Assembly: GCA_013152825.1 (NCBI GenBank)
Contig: JAADFP010000031.1
Location: 1-8,379, forward strand
DNA: 8,379 nt
Source: Caldisericota bacterium
Lineage (GTDB): Bacteria > CAIJMQ01 > JAADFP01
Direction: 5' to 3'
Made by a program: the position numbers and the translations under genes. Below the pieces are notes generated by a model, which was not told the DNA's origin, ran no database searches, and saw only the letters and a list, made by a program, of their open reading frames with translations. Numbering within the stretch: position 1 is the first letter of the stretch; each line of letters opens with the position of its first letter. Positions 1-6,291 of this stretch are shown in pieces.

Positions 1-1
1 C

Positions 2-82
2 TGGATAAGAGACGGAAGAATAGAAAGAGTAGAAAGAAGAGCAGATGTTTCTATAGAAGTAGGCGAAATTGAAGGCGAATAA
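2..82 (+). CDS. C-terminal tail of a possible ABC-transporter ATP-binding protein (5' end outside window)
   Basis: An open frame enters from the left edge and ends at TAA (80-82), giving 26 visible residues. The stretch WIRDGRIERVERR resembles the end of ABC ATPase domains, where a strand with a 'xxxRDGRI' turn follows the switch histidine; an acidic tail (VGEIEGE) then closes the protein. No Walker A, signature or Walker B motif is in view, so the assignment rests on one short motif. The stop lies 30 nt upstream of the cyclase start on the same strand, so co-transcription is possible. The other two forward frames in this segment give basic, unprotein-like translations. That it is the end of a real gene is fairly likely; that it is an ABC ATPase is a guess from pattern memory. 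Confidence 0.42.
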   Translation, partial: WIRDGRIERVERRADVSIEVGEIEGE

Positions 83-100
83 GCAGGATAAGTCGAGCGT

Positions 101-106
101 GGAGAG
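101..106 (+). promoter_or_regulatory. Ribosome binding site deciding the TTG start of the cyclase
   Basis: GGAGAG lies 6 nt upstream of TTG at 113. In-frame stops at 89-91 and 110-112 rule out any earlier start, and there is no ATG before the first membrane segment. This site therefore supports TTG 113. A second TTG at 131, preceded by GGAG at 115-118 and a G-run, is a possible alternative that would remove six residues. Confidence 0.5.
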
Positions 107-112
107 AAGTAA

Positions 113-1345
113 TTGGAGCGGGGGGAAAGTTTGTTTCTTGAAAAAATAGCCGTTTTTCTCTTTGCTATATGGATTGCCATCATAATTGCCCTGCATATAG
201 GTGTAGGCTATGGGAATTTACAAAATCCTTTTTATGTTTTAATTATATGTGATTTCTCCCTAATACTCATTCTCATATTCTGGAGGATAACAAATGCCGT
301 ACGTTTTCAGCAACTAAAAGACTTACAACGAAAGTACCAAAAAATAGAACTTGCCTTAACTGACCGCACCCAGGAGAGTCACATTCTATCTTTTACCCGC
401 CGCCTAATTGAAAAATCATCGGAAGGAAGAGCGGAAGGAAGAGGTCTCAAAGAAATACTGGAAGATATTGCAAAGGAAATAGAGAAATTCTTCCCGGGTG
501 ATGTAGTATTTATGGAAGTATATTCAGAGGAAATAAACTTCTCCTTTCATTTCCACTCAAAACCGGAGCTGGAAATACCTGAGATTCTCAGAGAAGAGGT
601 TATAGACAAAGCACAGGCGAAATTGATTAACAACCTTTCCTCCTTCCCCAAATATAAGGACCTGGCTAAAAATTTCTCTTCCCTTCTGGCTGCCCCCTTT
701 GTAGAAAAAGGAAAAGGCATAGGTATCCTGGGCGTCTTAACCCATGAACTCTACGAGTTTACTTCTCGCGAATTAGAACTATTAAGCTCTATCACTCTGC
801 ATGCAGGATTAATTATTGAAAACACTGAACTCCTGGAAAAAACCAAGTACCTTTCTATAACCGATGGATTAACTCAGGTATTTAACCGGCGTCATTTCCA
901 GGAGAAACTACAGGCTGAAATACAGAAAGCAAAAGAAAAGCATCAGCCACTCTCTCTAATCATAGGAGACATCGACAATTTTAAATACTACAACGATTCC
1001 CAGGGACATCTGGCGGGCGATGAGGTCCTTAAAACTATCGCGAATATTCTTAAAAAGAATACCAAGGGACAGGATATTGTGGCACGGTTCGGGGGGGAAG
1101 AATTTGTCCTGATACTTCCCAGGACCGACAAGAAAAATGCCATGAAACTTGCAGAAGATCTGAGGGAAAAAGTCGCAGAACACGTATTCCCCGCCGAGGA
1201 AAGCATGCCCCAAAAAGATGTCACCATTACTTTCGGAGTAGCTACCTACCCTGAAGACGGAGATACTCCGGAAAAAATTCTTTCCATTGCAGACCAGAGA
1301 CTTTACAAAGGGAAAGAGCAGGGAAAGAATCAGGTGGTGGCATAG
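113..1345 (+). CDS. Membrane-anchored GAF-GGDEF diguanylate cyclase
   Basis: Predicted to condense two GTP into cyclic di-GMP at the inner face of the membrane. The 410 residues show two hydrophobic segments (about 11-32 and 40-58), a charged helical or coiled-coil linker (about 62-100), a divergent GAF-like sensor region (about 105-240), and a complete GGDEF domain (about 245-405). Visible catalytic features are the start motif DGLTQVFNRRHF (251-262), the metal-binding DID (286-288), NDSQGH (294-299), GDEVL (302-306) and the active-site GGEEF (327-331), a functional variant of GGDEF. The RxxD inhibitory site seven residues upstream of the signature reads KGQD (318-321), so the Arg is replaced by Lys and product inhibition may be weakened. 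No EAL, HD-GYP or response-regulator domain is present. The GAF ligand is unknown. The start is TTG at 113, the first codon after an in-frame stop. Confidence 0.93.
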   Translation: MERGESLFLEKIAVFLFAIWIAIIIALHIGVGYGNLQNPFYVLIICDFSLILILIFWRITNAVRFQQLKDLQRKYQKIELALTDRTQESHILSFTRRLIEKSSEGRAEGRGLKEILEDIAKEIEKFFPGDVVFMEVYSEEINFSFHFHSKPELEIPEILREEVIDKAQAKLINNLSSFPKYKDLAKNFSSLLAAPFVEKGKGIGILGVLTHELYEFTSRELELLSSITLHAGLIIENTELLEKTKYLSITDGLTQVFNRRHFQEKLQAEIQKAKEKHQPLSLIIGDIDNFKYYNDSQGHLAGDEVLKTIANILKKNTKGQDIVARFGGEEFVLILPRTDKKNAMKLAEDLREKVAEHVFPAEESMPQKDVTITFGVATYPEDGDTPEKILSIADQRLYKGKEQGKNQVVA

Positions 1346-1527
1346 ATTCTTGAAAAAACTCAACCTAATCCTAAAAAACCTCCTCTATTTTCAAGTAATA
1401 GGTGGGTAAGGAATAGGCTTTCGGATTTTGAGAAGATTTTGCTGTATTATTTCTTATCTCTTTTTACAGAGAATAGCCCTGAAGGCTACTTCCTCCTGCC
1501 TAATTATACATAAGCTTACAGCAGAAC

Positions 1528-1563
1528 TTAATAGGGCCTAATGAGATTTTTGAGCCCCATTAA
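1528..1563. repeat. Imperfect 10-bp inverted repeat next to the exonuclease promoter (operator-like)
   Basis: The left arm TTAATAGGGC (1528-1537) and right arm GCCCCATTAA (1554-1563) pair at 9 of 10 positions around a 16-nt centre, with one A-C mismatch. No T-run follows the right arm on the plus strand, which argues against an intrinsic terminator. The right arm ends about 25 bp upstream of the proposed extended -10. The position would suit a dimeric regulator or an upstream activator site, but no regulator gene is in the window. An element of this size could also arise by chance in A+T-rich DNA. Confidence 0.35.
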
Positions 1564-1566
1564 CAG

Positions 1567-1596
1567 TTATAAAGATTACTATTCTTCTGGTAAAAT
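1567..1596 (+). promoter_or_regulatory. Extended -10 promoter for the exonuclease gene, probably giving a leaderless mRNA
   Basis: TGGTAAAAT (1588-1596) matches the extended -10 form TGnTATAAT, with five of six -10 bases correct. The -35 region is weak (TTATAA at 1567-1572, 18-bp spacer, or TATAAA at 1568-1573, 17-bp spacer; 3 of 6 each), as is common with extended -10 promoters. Six bases separate the -10 from the ATG at 1603, so the predicted first transcribed base is the A of the start codon. No Shine-Dalgarno sequence lies in the 20 nt before that ATG, which fits leaderless initiation. Confidence 0.5.
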
Positions 1597-1602
1597 GTTG
1601 TT

Positions 1603-2445
1603 ATGTTTTCACAAAAGAATAAAATTACAGAAGTTCCTTTATCCGCGCTTACTTTTGCTGCCCTGGATATAGAAACTACAGGGCTTGACCCCTTTTCAGA
1701 TAAAATTTTGGAGATAGCCGGCATCAAATTCAATATCAAAGGAATAAGCAAGGGGAAACTTTCCCTCTTGATTAACCCTAAAATTCCCATTCCTCCCGAA
1801 GTAACCAGAATCCATGGAATCAACGAAAACATGGTGAAAGGGAAACCGGGTATTAGGGAGGCTCTCTATAAGTTAAAGAATTTCCTGGGGACAGAAACGG
1901 TTCTCCTTTTTCATAATGCCTGGTTTGATCTCTCTTTCCTGGGTAAAGCATTTTATGATACCCACATCCCGCCTCCTTCCTTACCGGTTATAGATACCCT
2001 TTCTCTCAGCCAGCGCTATTTACCGGGCAGGGAAGGATGCAGTTTACAGGCAGTTTTTAGGAGGGTGAGCAGCAACAAGGGATTGGAGTTTCACCGTGCC
2101 TTTGATGATTCCCTGGCCGTGAAGGAAATATTTATACACCTGATGAGAAAGTTAAGGGTACAGACTCTATCCGAGATTCTCAGGGCCAGGGAGATAATTT
2201 CTTTCCAGCAGGGTTTTTTGACCGGAGTGGAGTTGCAGGGAAATTACATGTTTATCAACCAGGCATGCGAGAAAAAGACACCGTTAGAGATAGAGTACCC
2301 GGGAAAAAACGGTAGGAAAAGACTATACCATATAATTATTAACGAGGTAATCAAAGGAGGAAAAAAGGTTTTCCTCTATGCCTCCTGCCTGCCCACTTAT
2401 CGCAAAAAATACTTTGAGCTACACAAAATTCATTTTAAGGGATAG
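1603..2445 (+). CDS. DnaQ-like DEDDh 3'-5' exonuclease with a C-terminal WYL-like domain
   Basis: Predicted metal-dependent 3'-5' exonuclease of the DnaQ/epsilon fold. Exo I is LDIETTGLDP (21-30) with D22 and E24; Exo II is FHNAWFDLSFL (103-113) with D109; Exo III is HRAFDDS (164-170) with H164 and D169 at the E. coli DnaQ spacing. All five catalytic residues are present, so it should be active on DNA or RNA. Residues about 225-279 do not belong to the exonuclease fold. They resemble a WYL domain: a strand EIEYPG (229-234), the core KKVFLYASC (254-262) where VFL stands at the WYL triad, and YFELHKI (270-276) where families usually have 'FrldRI'. WYL domains bind nucleic acids or nucleotides in several bacterial regulators and helicases. 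ATG 1603 is the only reasonable start: an in-frame TAA lies at 1591 and Exo I begins 20 residues in. No polymerase is fused or adjacent, so a repair or RNA-processing role is as likely as proofreading. Confidence 0.88.
   Translation: MFSQKNKITEVPLSALTFAALDIETTGLDPFSDKILEIAGIKFNIKGISKGKLSLLINPKIPIPPEVTRIHGINENMVKGKPGIREALYKLKNFLGTETVLLFHNAWFDLSFLGKAFYDTHIPPPSLPVIDTLSLSQRYLPGREGCSLQAVFRRVSSNKGLEFHRAFDDSLAVKEIFIHLMRKLRVQTLSEILRAREIISFQQGFLTGVELQGNYMFINQACEKKTPLEIEYPGKNGRKRLYHIIINEVIKGGKKVFLYASCLPTYRKKYFELHKIHFKG
2357..2376. repeat. Perfect 8-bp inverted repeat with tetraloop inside the exonuclease 3' coding region
   Basis: GAGGAAAA (2357-2364) and TTTTCCTC (2369-2376) are exact complements around AAGG. 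The element lies in the WYL-like part of the exonuclease gene and about 70-90 nt beyond the stop codon of the minus-strand operon. Neither strand has the T-run of an intrinsic terminator after it. It may be only a by-product of coding for Gly-Gly-Lys-Lys-Val-Phe-Leu. Confidence 0.3.
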
Positions 2446-2446
2446 G

Positions 2447-3508
2447 TCAAACCGGAGAAAACCTAATCTCTGGAGTGATTTTCAAAATTAGTTCTTTCAC
2501 CAGTCTTGTAGTATTTTCTACATCCGTCAGGGAGAGAAGCTCAACCGGCGTATGCATATACCTTAAAGGTATGCTTATAAGACAGGTAGCCACTCCCTCC
2601 CGGCTTAACTGCATTACATTTGCATCTGTTCCCGTGCCCCTGGGCTCTCCACTTAGCTGGTAAGGAATCTTTTTCTCTTCTGCTGTTTTTACCAGGAGAT
2701 CAAAAAGTGCAGGGTTTATATTTGGGCCCCGGGAGATAATGGGGCCTTTTCCTAATTTTATTTCTCCTGTCTTCTTTTTATCTACCCCGGGAAAGTCCGT
2801 GGCAAAGCCTACTTCCAGGCAAATTCCCACATCAGGATGAATGGAAAAGGTAGAAGGACGGGCTCCCCTGAGTCCAACCTCTTCCTGAACCGTGGAAACG
2901 CCGTAAACCGAGGCAGGGAAGTTTTCCCCTTTGAGGCTTCTAAGTACTTCCACCACCATGAAAGCACCTATCCGGTCATCAAAACCCCGTGCTACTGCAA
3001 TCTCCTGGTTCAAAAACTCCAATCCTTCCTGGAAAGTCACTGGATCTCCGATGGAAACTTTATCCTGGAGTTCTTCTTTCTTTTTTACTCCTACGTCTAT
3101 AAACAATTCTCCTATTTTGTTGACTTTTTTTCTTTCCTCATCTTCCAGCAGGTGAATGGGTTTTCTTCCAATTACACCCTTAATGACACCTTTCTTTCCC
3201 CAGATATTTACTCTTCTTCCCGGGAGGAGATGGGGGTCAATGCCACCTATGGAGCGAAAGTAGATAAAGCCTTCTTCCGAAATAAAATTCACCATTAACC
3301 CAATTTCGTCACAATGGCCTGCTAGCATCACCCGCGGTACACCATCCGGATTCAATATGCCAAATACATTGCCCATGACATCTGTCTCCACCCGGGGAGT
3401 AATTGAGCTAAGTTCCTTTTTTATGCACCTCTGTACATCTATCTCATAGCCGGAAGGAGAAGGTAGAGTAATTAACTTTTCAAGAAATGCGAGAGATTTT
3501 TTCTCCAT
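2447..3508 (-). CDS. M42 family metallo-aminopeptidase (TET/FrvX-like)
   Basis: Predicted cytosolic di-metal aminopeptidase that trims peptides from the N-terminus. M42 enzymes commonly assemble as 12-subunit tetrahedral (TET) particles acting after larger proteases. At 353 residues it has the usual length. Ligands can be read in order: H65 in AGHCDEIG (63-70), bridging D177 in GFDDRIG (175-181), general base E209 and metal ligand E210 in VQEEVGLRGA (207-216), and H319 in RYMHTPVE (316-323). The remaining ligand position reads LEVGFATD (231-238), so E232 appears to stand where many members have Asp; this variant occurs in the family. GTGTDANVM (291-299) is also typical. A strong GGAGGC (3515-3520) sits 6 nt before the ATG. 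It is the last gene of the minus operon, 17 nt after the K+ transporter, and its TGA is one base from the stop of the convergent exonuclease gene. Substrate preference (Glu/Asp, Leu or Lys type) cannot be told from sequence alone. Confidence 0.94.
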   Translation of the reverse strand: MEKKSLAFLEKLITLPSPSGYEIDVQRCIKKELSSITPRVETDVMGNVFGILNPDGVPRVMLAGHCDEIGLMVNFISEEGFIYFRSIGGIDPHLLPGRRVNIWGKKGVIKGVIGRKPIHLLEDEERKKVNKIGELFIDVGVKKKEELQDKVSIGDPVTFQEGLEFLNQEIAVARGFDDRIGAFMVVEVLRSLKGENFPASVYGVSTVQEEVGLRGARPSTFSIHPDVGICLEVGFATDFPGVDKKKTGEIKLGKGPIISRGPNINPALFDLLVKTAEEKKIPYQLSGEPRGTGTDANVMQLSREGVATCLISIPLRYMHTPVELLSLTDVENTTRLVKELILKITPEIRFSPV

Positions 3509-3525
3509 TTTACAGCCTCCTTATT

Positions 3526-5235
3526 CTATCCAACAACAACTTTTTCTTCTGGATAAGCATATTTAACTTTTTTGCCGGTGGGCCCCACTGCCAGCGCCAG
3601 TGTCAGGGGACCAATCCTTCCCAGGAGCATGGTAACCATTAAAATTATTTTACCTAAAAAGGAAAAATCAGAGGTTATTCCGTGTGAAAGCCCCACTGTG
3701 CCAAAAGCTGAAACCACCTCGAAGAAGGTAGGAAGAAAGCTCTTACCCTCTACCAGGAGAAGGAGAAAGGTAGAGGAAAAAATAATGAAAAAGGCAAAAG
3801 ATACCACGGCAATAATCTTGTGCACCAAACCAGAGGGAAGCGTCCGGTGCCATACTTCAACCTTATCTTTTCCCCTGAGATAGGAGAAAATAGTTATAAT
3901 TACCACAGCAAAGGTGGAAGTTTTTATCCCGCCCCCGGTGGAGCCAGGGGAAGCTCCCACAAACATCAGGAAAATGATAAACAATTGAGCAGCCGGATTA
4001 AGCTTGCTGACCTCAATGGTAGAGAAGCCGGCTGTTCTCGCAGTAACCGACTGGAAAAATGAAGTCAATATTCGTCCTTTCAGGGAAAGGGAACTATCGT
4101 AGTTTATCCACATGAGGAAGACAAAACCGGCAAATATTAAAATCGCCGTGGTTAAAAGCACTAATCTGGAATGGATGGAAAGCACAACAAATTTCTTGCG
4201 GATTTTTCTGTTAAAGAATTTGAAGAGGTCCATCAATACTACAAAGCCCAGCCCCCCGATAATAATAAGTGTGGCAAAGATAAGGTTTATACTGGTGGAG
4301 TCCCGGAAATCCTGTAAGCTGTTGCTGAACAGAGAAAATCCCGCATTGCAGAAAGCAGAAACCGAGTGAAACAAGGCAAAGAAGTAAGGCGAGGGCACTG
4401 ACTGCGGATAGGCAGAAAATACCCGGGCTAAGGCCAGTGTGCCTATTGCCTCCACAAAGAGAGTGGTCAAAAGAACAGTCAATACCACTCTCCCCAGTTC
4501 ACCCACCATATCGTAGTCCAGGACATCCTTCAGGAGAGCCCTTTCGCGTATACCTATCCCCCTCCCCATTATCAGAGCAAAGAAGGAGACAAAAGTCACC
4601 AAACCCAATCCTCCCACCTGAATTAAGAAGAGGATTATGGATTGTCCAAAGCGGGTGAAGGCAGTGGAAATATCCAGGACAGATAATCCGGTAACACAGG
4701 TGGCAGAGGTAGCCGTGAATAGTCTATCTATCAGGGGGATATATCCCCTCCCGTAGGCCTGAGGCAGAGAAAGCAGGAAAGTGCCCAGAACTATTATCCC
4801 CAGGTAGGTAACTACTACCACCTGTCCCGGCTTGAGAGGGAGATGCACCAGGGTGCGCGGTAAATCACTTGCTTTCACAAGTATCTGCAGGGCAAGGTAT
4901 ATCTGTACCGGAATGAAAAAAGGTGTCTGTACCAGGAAATGAGGCAGCTTTACAATATAAGTAGCGTGGGAAGAGCGAAGCAGGAAAAGAAAGGAGAGTA
5001 GGAGTATAAAGAAAACAAAGAGAGAAATTGCCTCGGCAATGTTAGCCTTCCAGGTATCCTTGCGGTAACTGCCTTTATAAAGAAGGGCCAGGATTTCCAC
5101 AATAAAGAAAAAGGCAAGGAAAAGCTGGGAAAAATGCAGGTTGATTATTCCCCGATTACCCCAGGGGAAACCATACTCCAGGACCAGAGAGACAAAAGCA
5201 AGGAAGGAGAAAATATAGGAAAATTTTTTACTCAT
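3526..5235 (-). CDS. ktrB: KtrB/TrkH family potassium uptake transmembrane subunit, extended N-terminus
   Basis: Predicted K+-conducting subunit in the inner membrane, built from four M1-P-M2 repeats with one selectivity-filter glycine each: TCVTGL (179-184), CNAGF (296-300), TAGFST (401-406) and GTVGLS (512-517). Other family marks are the intramembrane loop GASPGSTGGGIKT (427-439), GRIGPLTL (539-546) and a C-terminal YPEEKVVVG resembling the KtrB end. It has 569 residues, about 110-120 more than typical KtrB. The surplus is N-terminal (1-125) and holds about three or four hydrophobic segments before the conserved core starts near 135. Ktr/Trk channels are normally gated by a cytosolic RCK protein (KtrA/TrkA) that binds ATP/ADP or NAD; none is in the window. 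The ATG abuts the TAG of the metallohydrolase gene with no gap, and GGGAG (5245-5249) lies 9 nt upstream. Family assignment is firm; KtrB rather than TrkH rests on the C-terminus and is less sure. Confidence 0.93.
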   Translation of the reverse strand: MSKKFSYIFSFLAFVSLVLEYGFPWGNRGIINLHFSQLFLAFFFIVEILALLYKGSYRKDTWKANIAEAISLFVFFILLLSFLFLLRSSHATYIVKLPHFLVQTPFFIPVQIYLALQILVKASDLPRTLVHLPLKPGQVVVVTYLGIIVLGTFLLSLPQAYGRGYIPLIDRLFTATSATCVTGLSVLDISTAFTRFGQSIILFLIQVGGLGLVTFVSFFALIMGRGIGIRERALLKDVLDYDMVGELGRVVLTVLLTTLFVEAIGTLALARVFSAYPQSVPSPYFFALFHSVSAFCNAGFSLFSNSLQDFRDSTSINLIFATLIIIGGLGFVVLMDLFKFFNRKIRKKFVVLSIHSRLVLLTTAILIFAGFVFLMWINYDSSLSLKGRILTSFFQSVTARTAGFSTIEVSKLNPAAQLFIIFLMFVGASPGSTGGGIKTSTFAVVIITIFSYLRGKDKVEVWHRTLPSGLVHKIIAVVSFAFFIIFSSTFLLLLVEGKSFLPTFFEVVSAFGTVGLSHGITSDFSFLGKIILMVTMLLGRIGPLTLALAVGPTGKKVKYAYPEEKVVVG

Positions 5236-6009
5236 CTAAAAATGCTCCCGGAAAATATCTTCCATGTCAATTTCCCAGCCATCCTTGGCCACCAATATCT
5301 TCACTCCCGTACTCTTTTCTATTCCTTCCGCCACTTTCCAGGGGTTTGCCCTGAGCACGGTCATGCCAAAATGGGTAAGAATTCCTACGCGCGGCTGCGC
5401 CTCTTTCAATATTTTTACCACATCCGGCAAAGAAAGATGGTCAAGCGGGCCGGCAGGTAATCTTACCATATTGAACACCATAACCGGGGCCTTATAAACT
5501 TTAGCAAGTCCGGAAAAGTAGCGCGTATCAATAATCCAGGAGAGAGTAAAGGGAGAGAATTCAAATTTGAACCCATAGGTTTCTGCATTGCCATGTATAT
5601 GCTTTAAGGGAGTGGAAAACTCAAGTTCTCCCACCGTGTACTCCTTTCCTTCCTTTAAAATCTCTATTCTCTCTACGTAACTCCGTACGTATTTCAGGAT
5701 AACAGGATCCTCCTCCAGTGCATCTTCGGGAGCAAAGACCACCCCTCTTTTTTTGAATCCTCCCTCAGTCATGGCTTCAATCATAATATTAACATCTGAG
5801 GAGTGATCCAGGTGGCGATGGGAAAGGATGATAGCCGAAAGCTCTGCAGGATTCAATCCCTTCTCCAGAGATTTGACCAGGGAGCCGGGGCCAGGATCCA
5901 GGATAACCTGCGTACTGCCCTTGCTAATCCACACCCCACCGGAAGCCCGCATTTGCCTGGAAACAACAAACCGCGCTCCTCCCGTCCCCAGAAAAACAAG
6001 CTTTTCCAT
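5236..6009 (-). CDS. MBL-fold metallohydrolase (RNase Z/phosphodiesterase-like)
   Basis: Cytosolic metallo-beta-lactamase-fold hydrolase of unknown substrate, 257 residues with no signal peptide. It opens with the typical strand LVFLGTGGARF (4-14), then ILDPGPG (36-42) and the metal motif SHRHLDHSSD (63-72) with H64, H66, D68 and H69. Further likely ligands are H139 in HIHG (137-140), D161 in IIDT (159-162) and H213 in LTHFGM (211-216). DHLSL (190-194) adds another conserved-looking His. The layout matches the RNase Z/PhnP-like branch with two metals and points to phosphodiester hydrolysis, but the N-terminal and C-terminal signatures of true tRNase Z are not evident, so tRNA 3' processing is not claimed. 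The ATG overlaps the acylphosphatase stop as TGATG. No Shine-Dalgarno is near; the closest GGAGAG is 26 nt away. Translation probably depends on reinitiation after acylphosphatase. Confidence 0.88.
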   Translation of the reverse strand: MEKLVFLGTGGARFVVSRQMRASGGVWISKGSTQVILDPGPGSLVKSLEKGLNPAELSAIILSHRHLDHSSDVNIMIEAMTEGGFKKRGVVFAPEDALEEDPVILKYVRSYVERIEILKEGKEYTVGELEFSTPLKHIHGNAETYGFKFEFSPFTLSWIIDTRYFSGLAKVYKAPVMVFNMVRLPAGPLDHLSLPDVVKILKEAQPRVGILTHFGMTVLRANPWKVAEGIEKSTGVKILVAKDGWEIDMEDIFREHF

Positions 6010-6290
6010 CAGTAAACTATAGAAAAAGAATCAAACTCTCCAAGGTAGTCCTCCCAGTCCACTTCCACTTTTGCTACACTGGCATAAGGAGGCCCTTCAT
6101 GCGCCCATTCTATAAGTTTATTTACCTTTTCCTCTTCTCCCTCCAGCACCATCTCCACTCTTCCATCCCGGGTATTCCTTACCCAGCCTTTTACTCCAAG
6201 TTTATAGGCCATCTTCTGCGTGTAATAGCGAAAAAGCACTCCCTGTACTACACCCGAGACAAAAACATGGGCTCTGACTTTCTCTCCCAT
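6009..6290 (-). CDS. acyP: Acylphosphatase
   Basis: Small cytosolic enzyme (EC 3.6.1.7) that hydrolyses acyl phosphates such as acetyl phosphate or 1,3-bisphosphoglycerate to carboxylate and phosphate. The 93 residues match the family length. The signature VSGVVQGVLFRYYT (11-24) holds the phosphate-binding loop and catalytic R21, and GWVRNTRDGRVE (35-46) holds catalytic N39. Position 19 is Leu where families have Gly or Phe (VQGVGFR, VQGVFFR), a conservative variation unlikely to abolish activity. A GGAGG (6299-6303) lies 8 nt before the ATG, inside the end of the TPR gene, which stops one base upstream. The ATG is also the only sensible start, since the catalytic loop begins at residue 11. 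Confidence 0.96.
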   Translation of the reverse strand: MGEKVRAHVFVSGVVQGVLFRYYTQKMAYKLGVKGWVRNTRDGRVEMVLEGEEEKVNKLIEWAHEGPPYASVAKVEVDWEDYLGEFDSFSIVY

Positions 6291-6291
6291 A

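Larger units (their letters stand above)
1346..1602. other. Non-coding gap between cyclase and exonuclease genes
   Basis: This 257-bp A+T-rich stretch has no open frame with protein-like composition and no tRNA-like fold. A 5-bp hairpin at 1474-1488 (TAGCC/GGCTA) lacks a following T-run, so no clear terminator for the cyclase is seen. The last 80 bp hold the inverted repeat and the promoter listed separately. The rest shows nothing I can name. Confidence 0.6.

Noticed and set aside
1325..1351. 7-bp inverted repeat AAGAATC/GATTCTT at the cyclase stop codon
   Set aside because: A+T-rich stem, 13-nt loop and no T-run after it on the plus strand, so not a credible terminator.
956..1363. Minus-strand open frame of 135 codons opposite the cyclase
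   Set aside because: Antisense to the conserved GGDEF domain, with Cys/Phe-rich composition typical of a shadow frame; no ribosome binding site or recognisable domain.
1474..1488. Hairpin TAGCC-CTGAA-GGCTA as cyclase terminator
   Set aside because: Only 5 bp and followed by a mixed pyrimidine stretch rather than a T-run.
2452..2473. Stem CCGGAGA/TCTCTGG as terminator of the exonuclease gene
   Set aside because: Contains a GU pair, has an 8-nt loop, and only four Ts appear after a 5-nt gap; kept only as a remark in the convergent-gene finding.
2837..3298. Plus-strand open frame of 153 codons opposite the M42 gene
   Set aside because: Overlaps the metal-binding core of the aminopeptidase on the other strand; translation lacks domain-like pattern.
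5236..6009. Naming the MBL protein tRNase Z (rnz)
   Set aside because: The HxHxDH core fits, but residues and motifs diagnostic for tRNA 3' processing are not evident, so only the fold is claimed.
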